From Euborellia annulipes (Eukaryota > Arthropoda > Insecta > Dermaptera > Anisolabididae), in NCBI GenBank assembly GCA_023213315.1, contig JAKCPI010025175.1, positions 1 to 64,000 of the forward strand: a stretch of 64,000 nucleotides of DNA, read 5' to 3'. Of this stretch, positions 1 to 11,660 are shown in pieces. The position numbers and the translations under genes were made by a program. Below the pieces are notes generated by a model. The model was not told where the DNA came from and did no database searches. It worked only from the letters and a program-made list of their open reading frames with translations. Positions within the stretch are counted from its first letter, which is position 1. Each line of letters starts with the position of its first letter.

Positions 1-220
1 TTATTATTAATTCAAATGAATGTCTGAATGAAATTTTCAAAGTTCACGTGAATATTTAGTTAGATAAGCTCTAAAACTGGGGTATTTTTTTTAAGCCATA
101 TGAGGGAGCTATTTGAATTGGTAACCAATTTAAACAAATCTCCCCCCCCCCTTGCGTTTTGAAAATCGAATCGAGGTTGGTGTTGCCAACTCGAGACTGT
201 TTTCTATATTTCACTATTTT

Positions 221-1248
221 TACTTTCTCTTACCTCTATATATGTTAAAATATAAAGAGATAAAGTATTGGATTCATGTCAAAAATTCGATGTCGAGATT
301 TTGACGGATATGCCCGTTTTGGGGTCCCCTGAACCGGGTTCCAAAAAGTGGTTTTCGCGACATGGTCTAGACCAGCGGTTCTGAAATTTTTTTGGTGACG
401 GAACCCTTTTGGAAAGCGAAATTCTTGACGGAACCCTACAATAAAACAATTGTATTTAAAAATGTATTCTTTATTAGGGACTGCGGGCTCACAACGCCTT
501 TGATAAATAGAAAGCGGAAATAAAAATAGAAATACAAAAAATGCTGTGTAAACAATTTCGACTTTGTGAGCGCGCACAAGTAGATATCGCGGCATAGTAA
601 AATCGTACTGTTGTGGGTAGCGACTAAGTTCGGCTGCCCCCCGTGATACGCCCGCGTCAAAACGTTCAGGGGTGTTTGATTTTTTTTTGTCTGAATTCTT
701 GCGGAACCCCTGCAAGGGTATCGCGGAACCCTAGGGTTCTTTGAGAATGGCTGGTCTAGACAGTGTGTGAAGAAATTGAGCTAGGAGGCTGAAATTTTAT
801 ATTTAAGTTAGACACACACCTGAGGCGTAAAAATAAGCTTTTAATCAAAATCGACCAAAGAGTACTACTACTTTACTGATGTACTTTTTCAGTTTTTTTC
901 GATTTTCTCAAAAATTAGTTCCAGTGATTTTGATTAAAATTCAAAAATCACTTATTTTTTAGATGCTCTTTGAAATGTATATTCTTATTTTATCATTGAA
1001 ATCTTCTGAAGACCACTTTACTCTTGTAGTCCATAGGAAAGATAAGAGAAATGCTTGCCATGGTAACAAAATATAAATATTCTCCCAAACTTATAAATTT
1101 TACATTTTGAATTCAAATGTACCGTGCTGTCGGAAACTAAATATATCTCCACACGAAAAATCTGGTGTGACAAGCATAGAACACAACTTTCAATTACCGA
1201 AGGAAAGAGAAAGTTGTGTGCTGTGCGACAGTCACACCAGATTTTTTT
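221..1248 (-). mobile_element. Family A element, copy 1, split by a hAT MITE
   Basis: Full copy in reverse orientation. The 5' head is a ~90-nt hairpin at 1156-1248, with outer arms AATCTGGTGTGAC and GTCACACCAGATT and an apical CTTCGG. The 3' end is a short hairpin at 221-266 (TACTTTCTC against GAGATAAAGTA). A near-palindrome CTTGCCATGGTAAC lies at 1054-1067. The element is about 640 bp once the insertion at 373-753 is removed. It has no coding frame, so it is non-autonomous. I do not recognise the superfamily; this definition rests on alignment by eye of the copies in this window. Confidence 0.75.
373..753. mobile_element. Non-autonomous hAT-like element
   Basis: Starts CAGCGGTTCTGAAATTT and ends TTTGAGAATGGCTG. 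It is flanked by a perfect 8-bp target duplication GTCTAGAC at 365-372 and 754-761. Eight-base duplications and CAG...CTG termini are hAT hallmarks. Removing it restores the family A sequence (CATGGTCTAGACAGTGTG), so it inserted into an existing family A copy. Inside are diverged tandem segments with GGAACCCT. The short frames crossing it look like chance. Confidence 0.85.
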
Positions 1249-1553
1249 CTATTTCAACAATTGATTTTATATTTTAGCGTGTCAAGAAAAAAAGAAAATC
1301 TCTTGAGGTTGTTTTTATTCTCAAAATAATTTTTCGTTTTTTTTTTTTTATCTCATTAAAAATAAAAAATGTTATTTCTTTACTTTTCCCATATTTACTC
1401 TAATCTTTATCTCCACTTGGTGTATAAAAGAATAAAAAGAGCGAGAAGGGCACAAACTTTTTTTTTTCTCTCTCTTCTTATCATTAGATATTTTTCTCTT
1501 AAATTGTAATACAATCAGGATATGGACAATCTTGGAAATATATATCTCTCTCT

Positions 1554-1845
1554 CGTGTGTGTGTGTGTGTGTCCAACCAAATAGAAATCTATATATTTTT
1601 TCTTTCCTTCTCTCATTCGTTCGGGGGGAGAGACTTATTTATTTGTGCTTGGATGTTGAAGCTGTCGAAATTGGAGCCGAGAAGGCAGAATTTTGTTGAC
1701 TCGTCGTCGTCGTCGTCGACGTCGTTGTGCCTTAAGAGGCTTGTCGATGGCGAACGAGAAAGCAGAGCAAAGCGCCCTGCTGCTGATTGCTGCGCATTTG
1801 ATTGGCTTTATCGAAAAAGAGACGAACGAACGAACGAACGAACGG
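1554..1845. repeat. Microsatellite cluster in a G+C-raised island
   Basis: (GT)n at 1554-1572, (TCG)n at 1701-1725 and (ACGA)n at 1821-1844 lie in a less A+T-rich stretch of about 1620-1900. Overlapping frames of 90-126 codons on both strands are made of low-complexity residues (Ser, Arg, Glu runs) and have no recognisable domain. The island could be a promoter or untranslated leader, but I see no TATA/Inr pair or splice site that would support it. Confidence 0.6.
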
Positions 1846-2433
1846 AGGCCTTGGGCGTGGGAATCGCCATGTGGAGATGTGTATGTGTGTCTGTTTACAA
1901 CAAGCACAGTTCAAGAACGATCAGAGATAATATTTGAAAGGGAGAAAGAAGAGCCTACCCTCCCTTTTTTTTTTTTCTTTTTTATCCTCGTATAGAACAA
2001 AATTTGCAAAAACAGCGATATAAAATTGAATAATGACTAAATGGGCTTTCATGCTTCGCCAAGTGTTTATTATTAATATTTATTCGAAAATCCAATAAAA
2101 TAATGCAATTATTCCAATTTTTTTTTACTAGCCTAATCAATGAAGGTTTTTTTTTAATTTAGATTCTTTTACCTTAAATAAATAATAAGAAAGAACTTCC
2201 TAAATCATTAATAGGCTGAAGCTGATCTGATTTCTTCTTCCTTCACATTATTTCCAGAAAAATCAAAATTCAATAAGTTATATGGACCCTGTTATTCAAT
2301 AGTGTTTCAAGCCCCAAAAAATTAAAAATTGAGTTAATCACGGAATATTGTTTCAAAAGCTATAATTAATAGTATTTTTTATAAAATATGTCCTAAAAAA
2401 AATTTATATTTAATGTTACTTGCAACAATTGAC

Positions 2434-4398
2434 AAAAAAAATCTGGTGTGACTGGCGCACAGCACCCCAAGCAGCATTTAAAGTTTAAATGACTACACTG
2501 TTACCTTGAAGTTAACTTTAAAGTAATTTTTACCAGAGAGCGCAACGTATTTATATCGGTATGATTACCGGATTATTCCCAAAGTGGGGAATAGGATTGT
2601 GGTCTTTTTTACCACACAAAAACTTTAGCTGGAACGGTAATAATCACGTTACAGATTCGTAATAGGTACATAATGGTTACGTGAAGGTTTGGTAATTTTC
2701 CCAATTATTCGATAGTTGAACCTCGGCTTTCCATTCGTTTATATTCGGAAATTATTTTAAAGAAATGGCATCATGCAAGTTTATCAAGAAATATGTCTAT
2801 TTTAATGGTAAAAGAAGATGGCCGAAAAATGTTAAATTTTATTCACAGGCGAAAGAGGACATGGATTGGAAGAAAATACAAACGCTCGAAATTTTTTTGA
2901 TAAATATAATGATTATACTTCGAATAAAATTGTGCGCCCTAAAAAATATATAGTTTTACGAATATTTTTTTATAAATGTCAAAATAAATAAAACCAACAT
3001 TTTCAAAAAAACGGCTAATAATCATGTTTAATTATTTTGGTAGGTACAAATTTACATAAGTTTGTAAGTAATGGTCTTTATTTATCATAAATTATTGTTT
3101 ATTTCATTAATTGGGAGGTTATTATTATTTAACCATTATACAATACGACATCTTTATTTAAATATTACTTTAAAGTATTATTTTTCACTTTTAAGTCATT
3201 TTGACTATTTTTATAGTAAGAATTCCTTAAAAATAATACTGAAGAGACATTTTTACTCTACAGTGACAAATATTACCTTTTAGTTATTTTTATAAGTTAT
3301 TTTAGGTTAGACTTACTTATAGGTTATATTAAAGGGTTTTTTTTATGGGAAAATAACTTCAGAAATTACGTCGAAATTTTATCACTTTTACCGTAACAAA
3401 GTGGTGGCTGCTACTTGATTTTATTACTTGAAAGTAATTTTTATTTTAAAGTAATATTTGGCACGGTAGCGCTACTAACATTTTTACTCTTGAGTAAAAA
3501 AAACTTATAAGTAAATTCTTTGAGTAAATTTCACCAAATATTTACCTATGAATATTACCATTAGGTAGACAACTTTGAAGTTTAATTTGGTAGTAAAAAT
3601 AACGTTATTTTCCTGTGCTATTTACTTTAAAGGAAATTATTACTAAAAAGTTCCATAAATAAGTTTAATTAACTACATTTTTCCTCTCCAAAAGTAAAAA
3701 AAACTTTATGCTAGTAATTCTTACGGAAAATGCTGCTTGGGACACAACTTTCTCTACCTTCGGTAATCGAAAGTTGTGTACTGTGCTTGTCTCACCAGAT
3801 TTTTTGTGTCGACATGTATTTAGTTTCCGACAGTACGGTACATTCGATTTTCAAGTTGTAAAATTTATAAGTATGGCAAAAATATTTATATTTTGTTGCC
3901 ATGGCAACCATATCTCCTATCTTTTCTATGGAGTACAAGAGTAAAGTGGTCTTCAGAAGATTTCAATTGCAAAATGAGAATATACATTTTAAAAAGAGCA
4001 TCTAAAAAATAATTAGATTTTTGAATTTTAAAAAAAATCGTTGGAGCAAATTTTGAGAAAATCGAAAAAAACTGAAAAAAGTACATCAGTAAAGTACTAG
4101 TACTCTTTGGCCGATTTTGATTAAAAGCTTATTTTTCCGGTCCCGGGGGTGTTTAACTTAAATATAAAATTTCAACCTCGTAGCTCAATTCCTTCATGCT
4201 TAAAATTGAACACAGACACACCCACACACCCACACACCCACACACACACAGACAGACCATGTCGCGAAAACCACTTTTTTGGATTCAGGGGACCTCAAAA
4301 CGTGAAGATCCATCAAAATCTCGACATCGAATTTTTGACATGAATCCAATACTTTCTCTCTATATATATATTACATATATACATAGGTAGAGAAAGTA
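2434..4398 (+). mobile_element. Family A element, copy 2, split by a 1.28-kb TIR element
   Basis: The head of the element stops inside its hairpin at 2465 (CTGGTGTGACTGGCGCACAG then CAC) and resumes at 3742 (ACACAACTTTCTC). It then runs to the terminal hairpin at 4350-4398. The X-box-like palindrome here is perfect: GTTGCCATGGCAAC at 3895-3908. A (CA)n tract at about 4210-4250 is the family's internal microsatellite. Other copies supply the unsplit junction AGCACACAAC. Confidence 0.75.
2466..3741. mobile_element. TIR transposon inserted in family A
   Basis: Termini are CCCAAGCAGCATTT and AAATGCTGCTTGGG. Comparison with intact family A copies puts the duplication at about 2 bp (AC) on each side. 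The body is rich in short palindromes such as TTACTTTAAAGTAA and TAATTTTTAC. Only short frames exist, for example 62 codons at 2765-2953, with no transposase signature. CCC termini recall piggyBac, but the required TTAA is absent, so I leave the superfamily unassigned. Confidence 0.6.
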
Positions 4399-5190
4399 AA
4401 AAATTATATATAATCCAATGAAAACAATAAACTTTAATGTTGATTTTCTCAAATCTGGGTAGCTGGCGCTTGACACACTAAAGCGTAACAGGGTCCATAT
4501 AAGCTCGGAACTAAATAGCTTCTAGATTTAAAATTGACGCGAACTGTTTTCTAAAAAAAGGCCGAATAAACTTCAATTTAACACAGTGCAATATTTTTTC
4601 TCAACTACTCGATTTTGATTCAGAGAGAAAATAATTCCCAAAAAAAAGTCAATTGAAGGCAATTTAATCAAAGGACTGGATCTAAAAATAGGATTTAAAA
4701 TAAAAAGATCCAATCTAGAATCTAATAGATCTAGGTACAATTTTAAAAATTCGGGGATTTTGATCTTTCCACTTGTCACATCTGTGAATTAGAACGCGAA
4801 TCTTTTTAGTGAATTTTGCCCAATTCTTGTATACAAATTACTTCACTATTCAACGTTATATTTCTATTTTTTGAGACAGCAAGGTATCAAAAGAAATAGT
4901 TGGTAAAACCCAGTAAACAGCCATTACTGAAATAACATCTTCTCAATTATCACAATTTATGGGCCGCATCAAAGACATTCAGAGAAGAATTGGATCTGGC
5001 CATGTTCAGACAACAGCAACAAAAAACAAAACAAGCATCAGAAACAAAAAGTTCGATTACTTCGGTGACGTTGTACTTACTACGATTACAAGAATAAAGG
5101 ATTTAAAAATGCATTCATTCATTATAAGGAGAATACCCCAGGCCCCTCTCATATTTTGCAAATATTTCGAAATATTTTTAAAATAATAAA

Positions 5191-5571
5191 TCAACAGATC
5201 TTCCCAATAGATGTGATGAGTCTTAAAAGGTGTCTAAAGATGATTTCATCATCCATATGAAATAAAATCAAAGACATTTTCGTTGGAAAACAGATATTCT
5301 TCCTAATTCCAATATAAAACTTGTCTATCTGAGACTTGTTCCTCTCACAGGCCAGATATACATGTATATGATCGATATCTCCGAGAGAGATGTCATCACA
5401 ATCACATACCGGGCTTGCTCTTCGACTAATCTTATAAAGATAAACAGGCGAGATGGCGTGTCCCAACCTTAGTCGTACAACCAGTACCACTAACCTCCGG
5501 AAAATTTGAACAACAGAAAACCAAGGTCTTGTCGGTATCTTGGGAGGGCCCGAGTCAAAATTGTGGAAAAT
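5191..5571 (-). pseudogene. LINE ORF2 C-terminal remnant
   Basis: An open frame of 127 codons runs from an upstream TAA (5572-5574) to a TGA at 5191-5193, without a convincing start. In order it holds an RPWFS segment, then VVRLRLGHAISPVYLYKI, then CDCDD, then GDIDHIHVYLACERNK. RLRxGH followed by a spaced Cys/His cluster (CxC...DH...H...C) is the usual end of non-LTR retrotransposon ORF2 proteins after reverse transcriptase and RNase H. None of the upstream domains is present, so this is a 5'-truncated insertion, as expected from target-primed reverse transcription. Clade (Jockey/CR1/I type) not settled. Confidence 0.65.
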
Positions 5572-5749
5572 TTATTTATATTTCTTATATTTCGTCTAAC
5601 GATAATTTTTCAAAGTAACAAATACAAGAAGAAGAACAATTTCTGACAACAACTAATTTCTGCAACCCTTTTGTTTAAGAAAATAAAACAACAATAATGA
5701 CGTTTGTGCGTAGAAAAGTTCAAATTTGCTGACTTCTGCGCACTTTCTT

Positions 5750-5935
5750 AACAGGAGCGTTTCGTAACACTTTGAAAATATAGATAAGAATTTTAATTCA
5801 ATTTAAATGAATAGAATTTTATATTTTAATTCAATGTTTTTTGAATAGCATTAATCTAATTGGATTTAGCTGCGTAAAGAAGTTTCACTTCAATAATTTA
5901 AGTGAAACTTTCCACAACCCGTTAGATTAGAATTA
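5750..5935. repeat. Diverged repeat with a small hairpin
   Basis: Contains GCGTTTCGTAAC and, further on, GCGTAAAGAAGTTTCACTTC. Both motifs recur at 54,966-55,010. At about 5880-5916 GAAGTTTCACTT pairs with AAGTGAAACTTTC around a 9-base loop. No duplication or termini could be set. Confidence 0.4.
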
Positions 5936-6811
5936 TTTTTTCTCTTTGACTTCCAGCGCCTTTTCGTTCGTTAAAGACTGAGTCAAAAAATACCAGTCGT
6001 TATTCTAGAGATCGAAATCAAATAAATATAAAAAAAGATTTCAAAATTTAAATGACCTTAATTTTTTTTTTTTTTCACAAAAGAGCGAATTTAAATGTTG
6101 CTAGTTATATAAGAGTGATTGTTTAAAAGAACGAGAAATCAACAAATGATTTTTAAACAGCTATTAAAATGATGCTTTTAGAATTTTTTATGATGACTGG
6201 AATGATAAATAAAAGGGAAACACACACACAAAAAAAAAAGAAACGTGGGATTAAAACACAGACACGAATATCAATCATCTCACTCACCTTTATAAATAGA
6301 AAATAATTTATTATTTGATCACAATTATTATGAATCATATTTGAAAGTAACATATGAAAATTTTAAACATTTAAGCATAAATATTAATCTTTTAAAGGAT
6401 TAAAGTAAAAGGAAAAAAAGAAAAAGAGATTTATTGCACAAGGAAAAGAATATTAAAAATTATATACGTACCTAGATAAATAAATATAAATAAAATAGAG
6501 AGACTAGCAAAAATTAATCTAAAATAATAACAACAAAAAAAAAATACATATCAAAGAGAAGAAATTTAAATTAAAATCTATGAGATTTAAACTTCTGCCC
6601 TAGCCTTTGAACAACTAAATAAACTTTGTTAAAAAGCTATCTCCCCCTCCCTTCGCTAAGGGGATGCAAAATTACTAGCAATCGTTCTTTTTCTATTCGG
6701 AGAATTTTATTTAGAGTTGAAATTGAATATTAGTTTTTGAAAAATAAATATGTACCAAGTACTTTGTAGGTCTGTCCGTCTATATTAATATTACTAAACA
6801 TTTTGTGGTTT

Positions 6812-7885
6812 GTATTATTATGCGAGTTTTTAATTATAGACCACATTTTGTTATTAATTATTAGGGCTCGGATTTCGCCCTATTTGCCTTTTTTTTATTT
6901 TTGGTTTAAATTTTGGGCCAATATGGTTTGTATTCGTTTCATAAAATTTATTAAAAATAAGGGGGGTTTTTGTGGGCCCAGAGCCCGCTTTTGCCGGTTC
7001 TTGGGGGTTGGGGCCCCTTCCTCTTTCAAAGCCCCCTTTTTTGCGTCTTTTTTGTACAAAAACCCACATTCAATTTTTTTTGGGCGAAATTTATAATTTT
7101 TTTTTATTATCAACAAAAAATTTTTTCGGGGGGGGGGGGGGGGGGGGGGACCCCCCCCTCCCCCCCCCCCCGGATTAAAAAAATAATTTTTTTAAAAAAA
7201 AATAAAATAATTTTAAAATTAAAATTTAAAAATTACAAATTTAAAAATTTAATTTGAATTTAAAAACAAAAAAAAAAGAAAAAAATCCCCCTTTCAAATT
7301 AAAAAAAAAAAAAAAAAATGGTGGGGGGGGGGCCACCCCAAAAAAAAAAACAAAAAAAAAAAAAAATTAATAAAATTAAATATTTATTTTTTTTCTTTCT
7401 CTCCTTTTATGCCCCTATTATAAAAAAAATAATTTCATTTTCCACTTTTAAAAATTATAATGTTTTGTGGCCTGCGCCCCTTTAAAAGTTTTAGAGTTTT
7501 TAAAAATACGAAACCCCTTAATTATTTATTAAAAATATAAATACTGTACAGTGAGCGCCACAATTAAGTCCCCACTTGATAGCTTTAGCCTTAAGTAGGG
7601 CCTATATAGTGTAAAGTGAAATAATTTTAATGACCGAAAAAGTAAAACGTAAAATCTGGTACAGATGATTTTATTTTACCTTTTAAAATTTAAAATTATT
7701 TCACCATTTACCATATTCCATACCATATACTTAAGGCTAAAGCTATCAGGTGGGGACTTAATTGTGGCGCTCACTGTACAACGTTTACGACTGCAGAATA
7801 AGCAGTCGTTATAGAGTATTTATATTTTTAATAAATAATTAATAACAAAATATGGTCTATAATTAAAAACTCCCATAATAATAGT
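6812..7885. repeat. Inverted repeat enclosing corrupted sequence and a MITE
   Basis: A ~55-bp left arm at 6812-6864 (TTTTTAATTATAGACCACAT and on) is the reverse complement of 7833-7885 (ATGGTCTATAATTAAAAACT). Between them lie a homopolymer-smeared stretch (about 6880-7480) and a TA-flanked MITE (7549-7776). The long G, C, A and T runs in the middle produce several meaningless frames. Confidence 0.6.
7549..7776. mobile_element. Tc1/mariner-type MITE
   Basis: Flanked by TA on both sides. Terminal inverted repeats of about 35 bp start CAGTGAGCGCCACAATTAAG and end CTTAATTGTGGCGCTCACTG. CAGTG termini and TA targets are typical of Tc1/mariner. At 228 bp it carries no transposase. Confidence 0.7.
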
Positions 7886-7910
7886 TACTAAAATTGTTTT
7901 CTATAGATCA

Positions 7911-8003
7911 CTGGTTTCCAAACGTTATGTTACCGAGCTTCCCTTAAAAATATTTAATTGTATAACGCGTCCCCCCTTTTTTTTTATAAAATAATACAAA
8001 TAG
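7911..8003 (+). mobile_element. 5' fragment of a hAT-like element
   Basis: CTGGTTTCCAAACGTTATG, TTCCCTTAAAAATATTTAAT and ATAAAATAATACAAA match, with substitutions, the left end of the hAT-like element at 38,240. The right end was not found. Confidence 0.5.
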
Positions 8004-8135
8004 ATCAAGAGTTTTTGCAGGAGGTGTAGTCAACGGAGCACACTCTCTGTGCTTAGATAAATAAAGTTATTTTTTGTATTAAGTAATAAAAAAAGTGTAA
8101 TTGCACTCAGATTTATTTCGTTTATTAGACATCTC

Positions 8136-8166
8136 ACGTTTCGGTCAGACATACGACCATCTTCAG
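8136..8166 (-). ncRNA. Hammerhead-like core (solo)
   Basis: On the minus strand CTGAAGA is followed by T, a GGTC/GACC stem with an 8-nt loop, then GAAACGT. CTGAAGA fits the CUGANGA strand of the hammerhead core and GAAA fits its second strand. One extra base separates CUGANGA from stem II. Stems I and III are not evident, so activity is doubtful. The 3' flank ends in the A/T-rich AATAAACGAAATAAA seen at sister loci. Confidence 0.4.
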
Positions 8167-8347
8167 GGCTGAAGAGGGTCAACAAAACTCGAATGGTGCA
8201 ATTTTGCAAAATATTTTTTGTTATTTTTTGTCTCTTAATCAAAAAAAAAAACAAAAAAAGACAAGAGAATCAGTCGAATATTATTTTTTTCTTTGATTAT
8301 TGTTTATTATTTAATGCCCCACAGCAGCTCAGTTTCGCGCGATCATA

Positions 8348-8535
8348 CAGTCGGCACCACAAATGCCTGAAGTGCTCGAGGTTGGCGCCTTGAGCTTAGT
8401 CAATCAAACAAATATTTTTAATATAAATAAATCACATTTTTTTTCTAATGCAACCGAAGGGAAAAAGCTACTTTTAGGACAATACTGGTTGCATACGCTC
8501 AAGGCTCCACTCTAAGGCACTTGTAGCACCGACTG
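8348..8535. mobile_element. TA-flanked MITE (CAGTCGGCACC family)
   Basis: Termini CAGTCGGCACCACAAATGCC and GGCACTTGTAGCACCGACTG, each flanked by TA. 188 bp long. A second copy with its left end missing lies at 44,053-44,222. Confidence 0.65.
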
Positions 8536-8579
8536 TACTCGCTACTATCGTTTAAAAGTCTCTCTATTCTCTTTAATGT

Positions 8580-11370
8580 TAAGAAAATTAATAATCAAAG
8601 TATCATATAATAAAATAGCAATAGACTGACTGACTCTGTTTTCTCTTCTTTGTTTGTTGTTTAAGAGACAAAAAAAAAAAAAAAACTTTATTTTTTTTCT
8701 TCTCTCTTCAAGCCAACTGGATTCTTTAAATGAAAAGAAAAGGGAATTTATTTTCCTCCCCAGGCTTTTTCTATTCATTATTTTTATAGAGCGAATTAAA
8801 AAAAGTCGTCACCAGAATGAGAAAGAGCCTCTCTCTCTCTATAATGCCCTCTCTATATTAACTCTCTATATTACTGCTGCTGGCGCCAGGGCAATCGTTT
8901 TCTTTAAAATTAAATTTTTGAATATACATTTGAAATGTAACAAAATTAAAGTGAATAGCATAAAAAAAAAAAAAACTTTTCAATATGTAGCACATAAAAC
9001 GAAGTTTATTTTCCCTCACAATTTTTTTTTTTTTTTTATTCATCATTCATTGAATATCTTAGTGAGAAATCGTTGCTAAAAAAAAAAAGTAAAAATTTCC
9101 ATTTTTTTATCTTGATTATTTTTTTTTAAATAAACTTTTTAATTATGAAAATTTTCTTCTATTAAGTGATGAGAAATTTAAAGCAGATGGATGATACAAT
9201 TACGTAGATACTAATTATTTGAAATGTAAACGAAATAAACTAATAATATTCGAAAATCGAAGGGAATGTCATGAATGTTCACTTAAACTGGGATAGCGTT
9301 GATAATTAATTTATCCCGCAGCACGAAGTTGGTTGCGAAATTTATTCTCGTATTTTTTTTGACATATCAATCTTAATTATATTCAATATATATTTGAGAT
9401 TTCAGCAGTCATTTAATTCATTGTACTGTATAACTAATAATGATATTAGGGGGGTTCAGGAGCGTACTTTAAAAAAAACTAGACTATTATAAGGAATTTT
9501 TCAATGCGGTTTTTTTTTAATGAATTAAATTCATAAGAGATTATTGGGACATCGAGCTATAATTTTTTTTAATGACTTATTAAAAAATTATCGTAATTAA
9601 TTTTTTTGTTATCAAGCAAATACAAAAAAACAATCAGTCCCAATAATCTTTAATTTTTTTTTAAATTTAAAAATGAATTTATTGTTATTATTAATCACAT
9701 ATTAATTAAGAAATTTTTAAAATAAGCTTAGATGATTTATTTAAAAACCAACTGTCAAATTAGTTCAGCATTCTTTCAATAGATGGCAGGCTAGTCTAAC
9801 AGCCAATCGCCTAATAGCTTATATCTGGCCTATATTTATATATTTTTATGCTTTTATAAAAGATACATAATATATAATAACATTTATAAAGTATTTATTG
9901 TTAAAAGATCAATGAAAATCAACCAAATGCATGAAATATTATCAGCTACCATTCTGACATCTCTTGGCAAATTTTTGAATTACTTGATATTTGGGCATAC
10001 TTTTAAAGACACACAACGCTATCTTAGCGGGAAAAACATGCGTAACCACTTCGCTCCTGTAGCCCCTTAATATCAGCGATCCCTTCATTGAACACCAAAT
10101 TCTCTTTTTACAAGAAAAAGAACAAATTGTAAGAATTGCTGACTCTAAAAAAGGCGAAATTGGATTTAAATTCTTTATAGGCCTAGCTATAATTATTTGA
10201 TTTATTAATTAACATCTCACCGTTTCGGTCAAATTCAATCCAGTTGTTTAAGAAATAAACAAAAAAATGTATTAAAAAGAAAAAAATTAGAACGATTCTT
10301 TAGACGAATGTCGTGGGATTCTTTTTTTAATCAAGATATAAAATGTATTTTTTTTTTTTTTTGCACCCTGGTATCCATGACAGTGGTGTTATTTTAATAA
10401 CACGCCGGGGTGAAATTGCACTCTTGTGATGGACGAGCGAGCGCCTGTCTTGTAGAGGGGGGGGGGGGGGGAGATGTTGACCCAATGAATCATCGGCATC
10501 AGCAGCAACAACAACAACACAAGACTCATACAAAATCACTTCCCCTTTATATGTCAATTAAACTTGCAAATGAAAGTTTATTACAAAATCTGATCTCATG
10601 AAAATGATCCTCATTTTAAGTCGATTCGTGTTTGTTTTAGAATAGAAAGAGAGAATCTATTTGTAGGATTTACTCGTTTAATTTGATGATAGTAAATTGA
10701 ACTATGGGGTAGCTCAAAAGAGGGGGAGGGGGAGGGGGGGGGGGGTTATTTTGTTGAGCTGCTCTCTCAACCGATCGAGGGAATTGTGTGTCCAGAATTG
10801 AATAAAATTTTTTTTTTTTATCTTGGCCCTTTTTTTTAAGACAATTTCAACGATTAAATTAATTTTATTTAATTACGACTTTTTTTTCTGATTCGTTCGT
10901 ATAATTAAAAGTGTATTCTTGGTATAGAAAAAGTACATGAATTGTGTTTTACTGTTGATTGAAATCATTTTAAATTTAATTCAATTCTTACTAAATTCAA
11001 TACCATATAAGAGAGAACTTTTTATGCTAATTCAGAGTTATGAGAAATAATCGACCAGCCAAGAGAAGTGAGAATTTTGTAGTAATGCATTTTCCAAATC
11101 AAAATATCCTTTTTCGCGGAATTTAAAAATAAAGGATACGATCAAGAAACAAGTAAATAAATACGATATAAATGGAGAACAAATATTAGCCGATCCCGGT
11201 CCGGGTAACTGGACAGTCGCTATCTATCTACCTAATGAACCCGTAAATTCTACACAAAACGCAAAATTGCATTTTCAATACAATCGCAATACTTTATATG
11301 ATATATTATACTGTATATAGGCCTATATGGGATGGAAATGGAAACAATAAAAAAAATAAAAAAGCAAATA
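8580..11370. other. A+T-rich DNA without genes
   Basis: Homopolymers, a (CT)n/(TA)n patch near 8,830-8,875, G-runs at 10,457-10,471 and 10,721-10,746, and a half hammerhead-like motif at 10,221. Frames up to 141 codons (8,654-9,079) are Lys/Phe/Ile-rich by-products of composition. Confidence 0.6.
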
Positions 11371-11377
11371 ACGGGTT

Positions 11378-11410
11378 GACGTTTCGGGCGTCAAACATAT
11401 TCTTCCTCGG
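11378..11410 (-). other. Degenerate hammerhead-like core
   Basis: The minus strand reads CCGAGGA, an imperfect spacer with GACGC..., then CCGAAACGTC, followed by A/T-rich DNA. One base of CUGANGA is changed. Related half-motifs lie at 10,221-10,230 and 15,122-15,154 on the same strand. Confidence 0.3.
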
Positions 11411-11507
11411 AACAGTCTAGTGCCAATTAAATATTTCAAATAAGAATATCAATTTTTGACATCAATAAACTGAACAGATAAATTGCTTTTTTTTTCCTTG
11501 GCCAAAG

Positions 11508-11660
11508 TTAAGTCCCACACATGTGTTTTTTACATGTGATTGTTTTTATAAAAGATGATTCTATATTAAAAAAATGGAAACACAAAGTTTGGAACACAAA
11601 AAAAAAAAAATTAATAATAACAATGAAATAATTACAATTAGAAAACTCATGGTACTAATA
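11508..11660. repeat. Diverged relative of the 25.6-kb MITE
   Basis: AGTTAAGTCCCACACATGTG and, on the far side, AATGAAATAATTACAATTAG resemble the two ends of the TA-flanked element at 25,633-26,098. Outer termini are lost. Confidence 0.35.

Noticed and set aside
245..715. 156-codon minus-strand frame
   Set aside because: It runs from family A into a hAT MITE across a proven insertion junction, so it is a chance frame.
1557..1937. 126-codon frame with Ser and Arg runs
   Set aside because: Made by GT, TCG and ACGA microsatellites; the opposite strand is open too.
2765..2953. 62-codon frame as a transposase relic
   Set aside because: Inside a TIR element, but too short and without DDE/D-like spacing.
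4200..4255. CRISPR-like or satellite array
   Set aside because: Simple CA/CCCA microsatellite internal to family A.
7131..7175. G20/C13 tract as a quadruplex or regulatory element
   Set aside because: Lies in a stretch that looks like consensus error, so structure cannot be trusted.
8654..9079. 141-codon plus-strand frame
   Set aside because: Lys/Phe/Ile/Leu composition from A and T runs, no domain, and an equally open opposite strand.
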